NCBI GenBank assembly: GCA_012845835.1
Contig: JABAKD010000011.1
Coordinates: 808,501-872,500, forward strand
Source: Undaria pinnatifida
Taxonomy: Eukaryota; Sar; Phaeophyceae; Laminariales; Alariaceae
Direction of reading: 5' to 3'
DNA: 64,000 nt
Notes under the pieces: generated by a model
Told to the model about the DNA's origin: nothing
Database searches by the model: none
The model's input: only the letters and a program-made list of their open reading frames with translations
Position numbers and translations under genes: made by a program
Part shown: positions 23,801-38,800 of the stretch, piece after piece
Numbering within the stretch: the stretch's first letter is position 1
How the letters are laid out: every line of letters begins with the position of its first letter

Positions 23801-26800
23801 GTGTTGTTTGAGACACGAGAAATGGAGCAATGATTGAGATGCCATGGGCCATGAACGACGGCGATCTGACCAGCACCGACACCCTGCGTCCACAGATGCC
23901 TTCACATTTATCCTAGTTGTAGCCTGTGATTTGCATTTGCATGATACTAGGCGAGGGGACGCGACAAAAAGAAAGCGACAACACATTCCGTATTCCGCGG
24001 CAGCATGCGCTGGTGTAGTATCAACTGTGACCGCCGGTAGAGGCAGCTCGCGCTGTCCTTGCCGCGAGAACACCAGCTAGCGCTGGATTGCGAACACCAT
24101 TGAGTTAAATTGACGACGACATGTATGAAAATACGTGGGAGTGTGTTGAGCTCGAGTTCTACCTGGTACCAGGTATGTTTTTCTATCCGCCTGAGGGTTA
24201 AAATAAGATGACAAAAAAGAAACCACACACGAAACAAGGTCAGAATGAAAAACTAGGGCCTCTAGACATGGGGGGTGGTCTCTAAAACCAAGGAGACAAA
24301 AAGTGGAAAAAAAACGAGTTAAAACAATGTTTTTTCGCCCAAGTCGGCTTGTGATCGTAGCGATCCGGTTGGTTTTTCCTTCCGAGCTTTTTCGGTGTAT
24401 GGCGTCGTTTTCTCTATTTGTCGCTTGCCTCTGTACCAGATGTGATATTCCTGATTCTTCATGCCAGTACAACAGCCAGGGTGCTCGTTGTGTGTTTTTT
24501 ACATTATACTGACGATTCCACCCATCTACAATATATAGAGCACCACCAGTTGTTAAGTTATTGGTGGGATATTAGTCCGTTTTACCACTTGCAAAAGGTT
24601 AGCCAATAGCTTACCCGAACTAAGCCTTATAACACTCTCCCCCCCTGAAACGGCGGGATACCAGGTCGGCCGGATACACGGGCGGACCTGTCAATATCCA
24701 AGCGGTTTCATTTCCTGGGGATACCGGGGAGAGTATTTTTCAAGTTCGACATGTGGAAAGTCTGAAAAAGTATATTATTGTGGATGGTGGGATTCGAACC
24801 CATGACCCAAAAAAACCATGGTCCTGCCGACGACGCCATTTGTTAAGGAATTAGTGGGGTATTAGTCCGTTTGACCACTTGCTAAAAGTTAACCAATAGC
24901 TTACCCAAACTAGGTAAGCCTTATAACACAGTGTCCAAGCCGATGCCTCCTCCTGGAGAGACGACCACTGTGGTCACAAACTACAACACAGATACACATC
25001 GCCAAATACCGTAAGGTTCTGTGGCCATGCAATGCCAAACGCGATGAATACGCAAGCGGAACACGAAATTGCCAGCGCGCCAAACAGCTTGCGAGAAAGA
25101 GACAAAAAGGAAAAACGAAAGAAAAAAAGAAAGAGGCAGAAGAACAAAAAGTGGAAAGACAGAGTGAAAGACTAGCGCGGGGGAGGAGGAAAGAGGTGCT
25201 CAGGAAAACAAGACATTGGGTGAAAACGAAAACACGGAAAGGAAAGAAACGAAAAACCTGAGCCAAACGCAACAGCCAGCAACAAAACACCTGTAAAATA
25301 CCACCCCACCAGCGCCAGGGGCAGAACCCAGCTGGGTTCCGAACGCACCTACTGTATGAGTAGGACCGTTGCCGCATGGTCTACTGTAGTAGTAGTATTG
25401 GGGCAATATCGAGCTAGGTACCGGCTACTGCTATGCAGGGGTGCCTCTGGCTCTGTAGTGGTCAGTCACGCGAGGGTTGCTTGGATGTTACATCTCTGTT
25501 TTTAGATGTTTGCTGTCCCCCTCACACCTTCTAACAGAAGGGGGTGCGGAGCCGTTCGTTCAGGCAGGCGACAACGCCTGCCAGCAATAAAGGGGACAAC
25601 AGCTATAAATCATAACGCCGCAACGGGGTAGAGGGGATACCCCAACACTATCACCTGCTTGCTGCTTCTGACAATATATGGCTCCCATACCGCTATCATC
25701 TTCCCCCAAACCCAATACCTGGTACCAATAAAAAATTTACCTTAGAATAAAGATAAAAAGTAAGCAAAAGCACACAGCAGCCAAGAAAATAATACCACCC
25801 AACCGGCGGCGTCAATGCAGCACCCAAACTAGTTCCGAGTGCAGCTGCCATGGGAATAGCATGGAGATAGGAGTATTGCTACCTGGTCCGTCCTCTACCT
25901 ACTATATCTGACCGCGGCGGTGTCCATACCGCCAACGTCGCCTGCATACCCCCCAAGAGTACCCCAAAGGGAGGGGGGGTAGGCAAAGGAAACGGGGACA
26001 AAGGAATGGGTCGAGAAGGGAGGATGGTCTAAAAAGAACCAACACACTAGCGGTGGAAATAATGTAGTATCGGCCGGCACCCCCTCCCACGAGAGGAATG
26101 AGACAATAGATAAAAACACCACGGACAGGCGACGGGCTCTCAACCAAGGCCAAAACGAGTCGGACTCGAGGTAGTCGCAGCAGTTTGATGTAGCGTAGAC
26201 AGGTTTTTCCTGCTAGGCCTGGTGTCTTGCTAGCCTGTCTGCCGCCTCCTTGCTTTCTTCCACCTCAGTTTCTCTACCCCCCCCCCCACCCCCCGCTCTT
26301 TGGCATTTTGGACACCACGCATTCGGGATCCTTGGCGTTCCGAGCTCTTCTTTTCCTCCTCCTCGTGCCACCTGCCCATGAATCGTTCGGCTGCTCCGAG
26401 GATGCCTGGTAATATCCACCGGAATGACGTGCGATGACGATGATGATGACGATGATGATACTGATGAAAACGATAATGATACAGTATAAGACTCTACGTA
26501 GCTGTAATCGAAGTCAATTAGGAATGGGAACGGTGCTCCGTGTTGAAAGGGAGGCATGATGAATAACCAAATGACTAAGGCAAGCAACAAATGAGTACCC
26601 CCCACACACACACGCACGCCTCCCATGACCGCACGTGTGAAACAGTGCTCGAGCCCTGCTCCACCGGACTAGGGGGCGACTGCTTCATGCTGTACTACGA
26701 GGCGTCCACAAAAAAGGTCCATGCGCTAAATGGGTCGGGCATGGCACCGGCCGCCCTCACGCTGGAGCACTGCATGGCAGACCTCACCCCCCAAGTCGAA

Positions 26801-29800
26801 AAAAAATGCCCAACCACAACCGGCCCCAAAAAAAGAACGCCGCCATTGGCGACAATCCCGCCGCATCACCCGCATGCCGTTACGGTTCCTGGCTCTGCGG
26901 CGGGATGGTGTGACGCAGTAGAGCGTTTCGGGTCGGGCGAGGTTTCCCTCTCCCAACTTATGGAACCAGCCGCTATCCTAGCAGAGGAGGGATTTCCGGT
27001 GTCTCCTGTTACAGCTCATCACTGGAATCTGTGCGCGTACCAGCTTGACACCGGACCGTACGGTGCGGCGTTACTGATGCCGGATGGGAAGGCGCCGAAG
27101 GCAGGGGATGTGTTTCGAAACCCCGACATGGCAGGCGTTTTGCGGGAGCTGGGGTCTGGTGGGAAAGAGGCGTTCTATGGTGGGCGCATCGGGGAGGCGA
27201 TGGTTGAGGTGCTCCGGGAGTTGGGCGGCGTGCTTACCATGGAAGACCTTAAGGCGAGAAAAAAACTATTAGTTCACCCTTTTGGGACCCTTCATCACGT
27301 ATGAGGGATGCTTGATTAATTCAGTATCATTCGTTTTGCCATCTGACAAGTGTAGCGCTCAAAGAATTAATGACTTCCCTCTGTACCGTAAAGTGGCGTA
27401 GAAATCACGGGCTCGCTGTTTTCTAGTTTTTTCTAGTTTTTTTGGTCCGACAGGCTGACAGCTTGGAGGTTTAGCTAAAAGATAACCAGAGTAGATAGAC
27501 TTAAACTGAGGAACGATTTGTTTTGTTCGGGGGAGGCATAACGGGAATGAGCCGTTTTATGGTGGGCGCAGAGGGGAGGCGATGGTGGAGGTGATCCTGG
27601 GGGGTGGGCGGTGTACTTACCATGGAACATCTCAAGGCGAGAAACAAGCATTTTTTACCCCTTTTGGGCCCGTAATAAATTGTGGTGGGGTTGTGAATTG
27701 ATTTATTATTCTTCCATTTGCCATCTGGCTTGTGCAGCGCTTAATCAATTAGTAATTTCCCTCTGTACCGTAAAATGTCGTAAAAATTAAATATTTCACC
27801 GTTTTATGCTTTAAGTTTTCTGGTCCGACAGGCAGACAGCTTGGAGGTTTATTTAGCTCAAAGAGAGTCTTACTACGGTAGCCCCCCCAACTTTTCTTTC
27901 ACGAAGTCTCCGATTTTGAAACCAGCCCCCGGCCGTATCTCCTCAAATATAGTGTGCCTTGCCACCCCGACGTCATCGTTCGATCAATAGTCCTTCGCAA
28001 GCAAGAAAATATATGAGATTATTTTTTATGGCATCCTTCCTCGTGTCGAGCAGCCATGAAACGTTCGTTAGAAGAAATTCGATGTTTTCGGGCTGGGGCC
28101 ATCGTAGAATCAGTAGAAGAGGAACCTCAATAAACTGAGGAATCAATTGTTTTTTTCCGGGTGGGGGGGCTGATGGAAAAGAGGCGTTTTATTGTGGGCG
28201 CATAGGGGAGGCGATGGTGGAGGTGACCCGGGAGGTGGGCGGTGGTGTTTACCATGAACGATCTTAGCCCTTTTGAGGCTTGAGAGGGAAAAAATTGACG
28301 CAACAAAACTTATTGTTGCAGCGTCTCCACACAGAGCAACCCGGGCTGCTATTAGATAGATTAGATAGATTAGCTCAGGGCGACTTTGCTGTCGAACTCG
28401 AATGCTAGTATGATACCCGAAAGAGACGCGCACATCTTGCGCTGCCGTATGCTGCATGGTCGCACCATGGTAAGAAGACATGCATACTTTGTTTTATCGC
28501 TCGCGGTACTTTAATCACGTCACAAAAGGGTTGAGGCGAGAAACAGTGGGGTACCCGATTTAAGAGATTTAAGAGCGTCTCGGAACAGGCTATGAGTGTT
28601 GCCGCTCTTGTTGTCTCCGTGCTGCCCCTATCTCGGAGACGGATATCATATAGGTTTTTAGTATGGGCGCCACAATGCGTGACGGACCGTTTTTGACACA
28701 GTCATACAGTTAGTCGACATATCTGTATATGTTTTTCAGCTCAAACCAAAAAAAAAAGTTTGTTCCCCTCCTCGAGCGTACCTTACCGCACTTATTCGCA
28801 AAAATGGTGGAGATGAATACAGTTTGATTTTTTTCAAGAAGAGAGACACGTGCTGCTGCGATACACCAGAGTTATCGCGTTTTTTTAGTTTTTTTTTTTG
28901 TTCCGAATGACGGGGCTCCTTAACCCATTTCCAACCACATATTGTTTTCCTACTCTAACTCCAAGTGTTTTGTTCCCATAACGGGAGTGCGGTGCTAAAA
29001 GGGTCAACCCATCTTCATTCACCCAAAATCGTCGGAAAAGGCCGTTACTCTGTTTATCAGCCTGAATTACAGTTAACTCTCTCTTATTATGGGCGCTCTT
29101 AAACCGGGTATCCCCTCCCTGCACTTATTTTCTGAGGGACTCAGGATGTTGCGACAACCAGCATCGCTAGCCTTGTGTTCTGGTATTCACCTGGGAGCCT
29201 AAGAAGGCGTAATATATGGGATACGGCTGGATATAAATGGGTTTCACATGCCTTTGAAGGCATGTGCGTATAGGAAAAAGGGGATGATGCTTTTTTCGCC
29301 TCGCGGAATTGAACGCTATTCAGTTCGTCCGTGGCGTGTGTGGAACCAAAACAAGAGCTTATCGAGTACAAGTGAGTGACCAACGTGGAACCTGCCTAGT
29401 AAAGAAACCATCAAAATGGGTGGCCTGTGTCTGCAGCAGCCCTCCTTAATCTCATTGTACATGGTGTCGACGGCAGAAGGCCATATTGCGACCACCACGA
29501 ACATTAGGAGTGACGAGTGACGAGTCATCCCACGGTAGCCGGGGTTGCGCTTTTTTGGGGCTAACTCAATGGTTCTGACCTTATTTTTTTTCCGGTTGAG
29601 CCCCTCAACAGAGTGGAAATATCGGTGAACGTGATCATCTTACGAGGTGCATTTGTTCTATTGATAGGACTGTTACTATTAATAGGACTATTACTATTAA
29701 TAAGACTATTACTATTAATAGGACTACCGCATTGAAGTGTTGGTCGGGTTGGGTTGATTGCGCGAACGAACGCCTTCGAAGTCGCGTTATTTCGGGTGAT

Positions 29801-32800
29801 GATAGACGATGATGGGTGAGGTTGACATTGAGCTCTTCCTCATGTTAGGAGCTCACAAAAATCTTAAGAATCTGCTGCACCCTCTATAGCGTGGGAAGAT
29901 TCTGATCTATCAATCGTCGCGTGTGTGCGCGCAGCAGTTACATTGATAGGATCATGCCGTGCGCGTGTCGGGACAGCCCCCTTGCATTGCGTGATAGGTG
30001 GGGCACTGTTGTACCTGGTATTGCTTTTACCTTCTTTTTTTTCTTGTCTTTTTTGCCTTTTTTGCCTTTTTTGTCTTTTTTGTCTTTATATATACTTCGA
30101 AGCATATATTATCCTCCGGCAGATGGAAGAACTGCAGCTTGAGCTCACTATCGCTTCTACATATTTTTATACGTATCGTGCGCCATTTAACTCAACTGCG
30201 TCCACAATCCAGGGCGCTAGCTGGCGTATCCTTACGGTTTCGGTGGCAGCGGCAACGCGAGCTGTCACTTCCGACGGTCACCATTACTGCTATTGCTTTG
30301 TCAGCTCTTTTGTGGCCAATGCTGTAGTCGTCAATGGTTTTGGTCGTTTTTTTTCCTCTCAACCCTAATAGTTCTTCTGGTATCCCCTCTCCCCTGTTGC
30401 GGCGTTACGAATCACAGCAAGCGTCCCCTTTTTGTCTGGCAGGCGTTATATCGCCTGCCTTTTCCCGCCCCCTTCTTGCCGGAAGGCATCATGTGTGCGT
30501 CAAAAAAACACTCCAAGAGATACAACACCCAAAATAATCCCTTGTGTGAATGAATGAGTAGTGCAGAGGCAGAGGCACCCCTGCACAGCAGTATACGGTC
30601 CCTAGGATCATACGGCCTTATAATCAAGTCCTAGCACGATTACTGACGAAAAATTTGCCTCCCCACCACCGTGTTTGCTGTCGTTGTTTTTCCTGCCGGT
30701 TATTCTCTGTGCGCCATGTCACCGCCCTACCTACCACCCTCTGCTCCCTCCCTATGTGCAGTCCCACACGACGGCGTTCGTCGAGCCCATCTCGGTGGAG
30801 TTTGCCGGCGCCCGCGTGTACGAGGTGCCGCCGAACGGCCAGGGCATAGCGGTGCTGCTAGCCCTCAACATCCTCAAAGAGCTCGGAGTTGTCGACGGTA
30901 CCAACCCTAACCCCAGCGTAGCTGTCGGCGGCACCAACGCTAGCGTGTCGGAGGCTCCGGGCGTTGGAACTTCGGACGGAGGGCTTTGCAAGGGTGTCGA
31001 GACGGGGGCGGGGGAAGGGCAGGCGGCGTACTTGCACCGGCTGATTGAGGTTCTTCGTCTAGCCTTCGCGGACACTTGTTGGTACTGCGCAGACCAGGGC
31101 AAGGTGGACGTGCCGGTTGAGGAGCTGCTGGGGAGGGCGTATGCGGCCGAGCGCGCTCGTCTCTTCGATCCTTTGAGGTGACCAGCTGACGGCCGGCTGA
31201 TACCTACCTCTTGTCGGCTCCACGGTCTGACATTTTGACGAAGTTGAAGTATGCCTTAGTGTGACTACTACTACTGTCTGCTATGAAATCACCCCATTCT
31301 CTTAATGCCAATTTTTTTTGTGTAATTGATTTGTTTCATCTCTCTTTTTGTTCTTTAATCGTCGCTTTTACTCTCCAACTCAACCTGTAAGAGCGTTTAG
31401 CCCTCAGCGACCTTCGGGACAAGCCGTGGTCACAGGTGTCTTCCCTTATTCCCCCCGGTACACGCCCTCATTTTTATCGCGCATAGGGTCAAGCGTTCCC
31501 TCTCGTATTCAATATTTCTTATGCTGGTCGATTTTCGTCGAATTCTTCTGAAGCAATATGACAGGAGATTAGTATTAATATTTAATATAACGCGTGTTTG
31601 CCTTCGCACGACAGGGCGTCGGTAGACGTGGCCAAGGGCAGCCCCACCAAAAGCTCGTGCACGGTGAGCTTTCAGGTGGTCGACGAGGGCGGAAACGCAG
31701 TATCCTTCGTCAACTCCAATTACCTCGGCTTCGGCACCGGCATCGTGCCCAAGGGCTGTGGATTCACGATGCAGAGCAGGGGCTGCAACTTTTCGCTCGA
31801 CCCGGCGCACCCCAACGTGCTAGCCCCGGTGAGACGCGAGCTACGCCACGGGTAGCGCCTAGGGTTTTATGCAGCCCCTCAGATCAACCCGTTTCCTCAC
31901 TCAAGACAAACCCGTTTCTTCTCTTATGCCCAACCCATTCCCTCACATAAGACTACTACAACCCGTTTCCTCACTTAAGACTACTACAACCCTCACTCAA
32001 GACAAACCCGTTTCCTCACTTAAGACCAACGCGTTTCCTCACTTAAGCCCAACACTTTTCCTCACTTAAGATCAACCCGTTTGAGCCCAACCCGTTTCCT
32101 CACTCAAGATCAAACCGTTTCCTAACTCAAGACCAACCCGTTTCTTCACTTATGCCCAACCCGTTCCCTCACTTAAGACTACTACAACCCGTTTCCTCAC
32201 TTTAAGACCAACCCGTTTCCTCACCTAAGACCAACCCGTTTCCTCACGTAAGCCCAACCCGTTTGCGACTTTTGAGAGGGAAGAGGCGTCGAAAAAAAGT
32301 GACGAAAATCTTACATGCAGCATCGATTGGCCATATAAACCCGCTCTGATTGCATGGTTGCATGCGTAGGGCATGCGTCCGAAGTGCATGGTGTAGATAA
32401 TGGTGTAGGTAATGGTGTAGATAATGGTGTAGGTAATGGTGCAGATAATGGTGCAGATAATGGTGTAGATAATGGTGCAGATAATGGTGAAGATAATGGT
32501 GTAGATAATGGTGCAGATAATGATGCAGATAATGGTGCGGTACTACGATAGGGGGCACACTTTTTCGTTATGAAATACCTGATAAAAAACGGAACGCTAA
32601 GAGAGCACTGGTCCAATTTCTTTGGGGGAACAAAATGGCTGGCTCCACACCACATTTTTCGGGGCGAATGGCTTGAAATTAAAACGGGATATTACGGAGG
32701 ACCGTAGTTTTCAGAACCCACGATATACACAAGAAAAAAAGAAAAAAAAAACGATTTGTTGGAACCCCTGCTTTTGCTAGCCATGTTTGGTCCTAGTTAG

Positions 32801-35800
32801 CACTACGGCATGTATGTTCCCCCGCAGTATCATGTGCTGCGCGCTTGCTTTACCTGGTATGATGTGACCGTACTTTTCTCACTTAGTTCATCGCTATTCC
32901 ATAATCAAGTCCCAAAGAGGTTCACTGACACACGGCCTGTCATGTATGAAAACATGGGGAGGTGTGGTGAGCTCGATCCCTCCAGAGAGCTCCAAAACGC
33001 CTCCCTACACTAATTCCAAGTAAAACGTTCCCCAAAACGGGGTTTCCAGTTATAAACGGGTTTTCCAAGCTTTTTTTTTTTTCCACCTCAGAAAATGACC
33101 CTGCACTCAAATTCCAAGTACTTTTTACCCCGAAAACGTGGATGCGGTCGACAGGGGGTAATATCTCATTTTTTTACCGTCCACCAGAGAGTAAAACTGA
33201 AAAAAAAAATAGGGCTTTTCACGGATCGGATCCCTTTTCTTTCTCTTTTTGCGGGTCGGATCATGGATCAGGATGACCCGGCCCGACCCGTGATACTTGA
33301 GGACACCCTGACCGGACCCGACCCGACTCGACCCGTGGGATTTTCCAACACCTCCTAACCCGACTCGACTAAACCCGCGTGTTTTTGAAGTACCTTCTGA
33401 CGCGATCCGCGGGTCGGGTCGTGACCCATGAAAAGCCTTGAAAATTTCCATACGGTATCGTGCCATGGTGTGCCCCGCCAGTCCTGCCAACCGGTGCTAT
33501 GTCCATGCTCCAAGCTATTATGCTCGCTGTTGGGGAGCGAACGCCAAGACATACAGAGTACACTGTACGCCGCCGAAACGCAGGTACATCTGTGTTTGGA
33601 GTGAAATCGAGCTCCTCATCATGTCATTCCTACCAAGGCGTGCCTTGCCTTGCCTTGCCTTGTCATACCTCGCCTTGCCATCATGTCATTTTTTTTAGCA
33701 GAATAAATGTTTCGAATACGTCAGCTGTGAGTTAGTTGGATTAATTTTAGGGACGATACTCCTTTTACATGCTGCGTGATACTCCGGTCGGATGCAAAAT
33801 ACTGTTTGAAGATATATTAATTGTCTGGATTTTGTCGCAAAGGCGATTTCCGTCCATAATCATTCTTCTATACAACTCGGATGGAGGGGTTCAAAAGCTG
33901 GAATTAACGAAGACATGCCGTGTGTGTCGAATGCAACAAAGTGCGAAGCCCTATGACAGCCAACGAAAGAACGCATATCGGCGAGTTATGCCCATTTTTT
34001 TTTTCATTTTTCGATCAAAATGGACGAGCTTTAAAAAAAGCTGAAAAGTGGGAATGCTGAATGCACCCTATCATCATGTCATGCGCGATGAAAATGAAGG
34101 CAAGTGTACCGGGGGAGAGGAAGGGAAGACACCTGTGACCGGTGACCACGACCTTGTGACTTGTCCAGGAGGTATGGCTGAGGGTAAATCCTCTTACTAT
34201 GTGATACTACAGAGTAGTTGAGCTGGAGAGTAAAGTTGATTATTACTGGGGACGGTCGGTAGAGACAGTCCGCGCTGTCGGTAACACGGAAACCGACGGG
34301 TACGCCAACTACCGAGGGACTGCGAAGGCAGTTGAGTTACGTTGACACACGGCACGTATGAAAAACACGGGGAAGTGTGTTCACCTCAGTTAAGCTTTAT
34401 TTCCCCCCCATCCGCCGGAGGATAAAGCACTAAACCACTAAGAGTTAGCCAAAGTTGCAGCCCTTTTTCTGTTGCGGTCGTTTCTTCCTCTCCCGCCTAC
34501 TCCGCCTTGTCCAGGGGTAAACGGTACAACCTAGGGTTCGGTTGCGGCAGCGGTAGAATTTTTTTTTCTTATTTGCTTTCCGACGGTGGTGGCTCACGGA
34601 TCTCTATACCCCTTAGCCCAAAGGTGTTTTGATTTTGAGTGAAACTGAAAGTGCAGCCCGATTCTAGTAAAAAAAAAACATGGCCTAGGCGTAACAAAAA
34701 AACATTTTTGCAACAAACACAACCTTCCAGGAGTTGTGGCTTATGGAGCCCCGTCGTTCAGAAAAAAACTAGCCATGAGGAGGTATACCGTATGTACCTC
34801 TATCGCCGCGGCACGCGTCTTGAGTCATCGTTGTTGCAAAATGGTTAAGAGCTTAACCGTAACCCCGACAAACACTACTAACACTCAGCCATCCAGCAAG
34901 CCCTAATAATTATCGTCGCTTTTCCCCCCGCCTCCTCCGCCTTGCCTCAGGGTAAACGGCCGTACCATACCATCATCCCGTGCATGGTCACCCACGAAGA
35001 CACCGGGGAACTCCTCGCCACCTTGACCAACATGGTAAGTAGTTACGTGGTGCGGTTTTTGGTTGCGTGGTACGGATTTGGTTACGCGGTACGGTTTTCG
35101 TTACGTGGCACGGTATTGGTTGCACTACTGTTGAGGTTTTATCTCGGACGGCCGTTACAATCCATGGGTTGCCGGGTAATTGTGATGTTTTCGCACGTCT
35201 AGGAAGGCGTTGTGGTGTAAAAAGATGGAACAAACCCTTGAAGTCTGTTTGAATTCGCTTGCTGTATAAATTGTTCTGTGTAACCACGCGGCGTGCCGCT
35301 ACGGCGTAGATCGAGGAGAGAAGATAAAATTCTCGTACACCAGATACCAAATACACGCCAGGTGGGTCAATACCGTTCTGTCAGAGACCGCACCATATAA
35401 ACCGCACACAGGAGGTAAGCCGCACCTGATTGTCACCGGCTGCACCACTCACATATATGCGGGCAGTATCGTTATCATCAAAGCCCGGTTCGTATCATTA
35501 TCATCATCGACCGCCCCGCGGGGGGGCAGCTCCACACTCCGAGGCATATACCGAATAATGCCTCGACACATAATACGAAACCCCAGAATATACGAAACCA
35601 CCAAATATCCGCGGACCCGTATCGAACAACCGCATACCACAAACAGCCCCCCTATTCGGTGCTCGATACGATAGGTTCCGAACAACTTATCACCAATTGC
35701 CAGGTAAAACGGCAAATCCCAAATTCCATAATAAATCAGTGCCAAGGTAAAACGGCAAGCCCAAATTCCGTCATGAAGAATTGCCAAGGTAAAACGGCAA

Positions 35801-38800
35801 TCCCTATACCAAATCTCTCGATCTCCATTCCAGCATTGATCTCCCAATCTAAAGCGAGACAGTAACTATACGGGAAGGGAAAAATCCAACAAACAAGAGT
35901 ATGCTGGTAAAATCCTCAACCAAAACCAATAACACCGTCTTCACTAAAAATAGCATTCCGCCCGATAACATCGGCCCCCCTGTTGTACAAAAATATCACA
36001 CCGCCCGATAACATCGACCCCCCTGTTGCGTACTCTGGACGAGTAGGACAACAGAACGTGTCTGACATAGGGCATCTCAAATCGAACTATAACAGCCCCC
36101 CTGTTATTAATAGGTGCTCACCACGGGAGTATGCAAAAGACAACGATTGCATCTGAATTTAAAAGTGCTAAGGATGCTAGTAATTTTGGGTCCCCTGTAC
36201 GTTGTGCATACTTAACCAATAGCCAACGTGTATGGCACGATTCATCAAGACCATCGGCATATCTTACTGGCGTGTTAACCTTACGCGACGCATGAGTACA
36301 TCCCAATACTTTCTCCAATTCCCTAAAAATAACTTCTCCGTTCCACTCACCAAATACCCCAATAACCAAAAAAATAACTAAATGCAAGAAATCACCACAA
36401 ATTCATCACAAAGTTGCGGTGAAAACGAAACGTCTCCGTGTGCAAAGGCTTGGTGAGAAAATCAGCATGCCGCAGTGTCGACGCTACGTGGACAATCTCG
36501 AACTCCCTGTTAGCAACACGTTCCCGAAGGAAGTGATGACGGACATCAATGTGCTTACTGTTGGGAATGGTCACAGGGTTTTTCGCCGAATATATCGCCC
36601 CCTGGTTATCTTCCTTCACCGTGGTACACCCAACATCGCGGTCCGGGAAAATAAAACTCCAGAGATACCGCATGAAAATCGTCTCGCGAAAACCCGTGGC
36701 CATCGCCACATACTCTGCCTCCGTAGACGAAAGCGTAACGGATTTCTGCGTCCTAGAGTAGAACGATACACAGGCACCAGCGCACATGATAACTCCACCA
36801 GAGACAGACCTTCGGTCATTGGCCTCGTGCGCATAGTCCGCGTCCACGTACAACTCCAGCTGAACTCCATCACTCAGGCCCCTCTGAAAAGTAATACCGT
36901 AAGTACTCGTCGATTTGATGTACATCACGATGTGCAGCGCTGCCTGCCAATGCAATAACTTTGGCGCTGCAGAGTACCTTGCCACCGCTCGAACCGCGTT
37001 AAGGATGTCCGGGCGGGTCTGGTTCGCCAGCCACATCAAATGCCCTACCAACGACCGAAAAGGCTCATCAACGTCTGGTTCATCGTGGTCAAACATCTCA
37101 AGCTTTAGGTCAACCACCGCAGGGATGCTCTTGCCGCGAGTGACACCAAACTTCGTTACGGTACTTTCAGCGAAAACCTGCTGTGATATCGTCAACTTCC
37201 CTGCATCCCAGTCTCGAGAAAATCGGCAACCTGCGTACCACCGCAACTCCCCCAGGTTGTTGATAGGAACGAACCGGTTCAGGTCATCACAAAACTTGTC
37301 ACACCTACTCTCAAGCCCCATCGCAAATATGTCATCCACATGCACTACTACTACGATAGAAACGGCCCCCGCTTCCACCAAACGCGTAACACACGCATCA
37401 GCCTCACACTGCTCAAAACCAAGACCGCTCATGCCGCGTACCAAGTGATGGTGCCATTGCCGCGACGCCTGCTTCAAATCATACAGGCTGCGGCACAACT
37501 TAACCACTTTACCGGACATCGACCCGCACCCCTTGGGGAGGCGCATGTAGACATCCTCACTTAGCTCTGACTGGACAAACGCCTGCTCGGCATCAAAATG
37601 GCATAAATCCAATTCCAACTCGCACGCTATGGCAGCCAGCAAACGAATACTCGCAACTAATGGGCACGGGGAATAAGTCTCGAAATAATCAACGCCTGCA
37701 CGCTGCCCAAAGCCCCGCGCTACCAGCCTGGCCTTTGCCCGCACTACTCTACCAAATTCGTTGACCTTCCAAGAATAAACCCACTTAGCAGAGATTACGT
37801 TGATGCCGTTTCGTTGCTACGTGTCACCACCTCTCTCGTCCACCACAGCACCGAACGTCCCCGCGCGGTACAGACCGTCAAACTCAGTGTCCATGGCATC
37901 GAACCACACATCTCCGTGTTCATCCTCGCACGCTTCGCGATACGAGTCGGGCGTTACCAACTCACTTGCAGGGCATGAAGGCAGTTCAGGAGCGGGCATG
38001 TGCGGAGGAGACTGGTCGGCAATGATCATAGCGATATTCTCCCGCGCGGCTAGCATCGAAACGAAGCCATGCTGCGGGCCCAGGCCCCCCCGTTGTCGCG
38101 CCGCCGACCGCGTCACCGCCGGCGATACTCGCGGTTGCTGCTGCCGCTGCACCGGCACCTCCACAGAGGGTGGAGGCGCGGGCGAGGATTCCGGCTGTGC
38201 AACGGTCGCGGGCGGCGCAGGGGGAATGGACACGGGCAAGGACTCCGGTGATGCAACGGTCGCTGACGTCGGCTCCTGCTGCTGTGGTACGGACGACGCA
38301 GCAGGCAGGGGCGTGGGCGAAGACTCCGGCGTTACACCAGTCAATGGAGTCGACGGCTGGTACCACACCTCGAAGCCCCGCGGCGCTTGCGATTGCTGGG
38401 CTGGGTCACTGACAGCCCCCCCCCTAGCCGGCGACGGGGACCCGGCAATCGCGGTCCCTCCACCGAACGGCGCGCGCCGATAGCCCCACGTCACATCGGT
38501 CGAGTAGCTCGCGATGCCTGATGGCGACAGCATGATCTTGCTGCAATCCGAGGCGTGGTCGTTGCCGGAGTTCAGGTAGAAGCAGGGCTCCCCCTTCGGC
38601 TCTGACTTAGCCGCCCGCTTGACCTTGTGGCGTCCCGGCATCATGTATGGAAGTACGGGGCCCCTGTAAGGCCTCCCGTGGAACTTCTCGAACGAGCACA
38701 TCATGCCGGGCTTTTCATCCACCCGCGCCATGAGGTTGAGCGCGTCGCACATCCACGTCCATGCTTCCGGCCACGTGCGTTCATAGTTGAGCGCCTTGGC

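Noticed and set aside
32244-32655. His-Tyr-Leu and Asp-Asn-Gly repeat proteins
   Set aside because: They are translations of a 12-bp minisatellite in GGT intron 5, with no start context or flanking exon.
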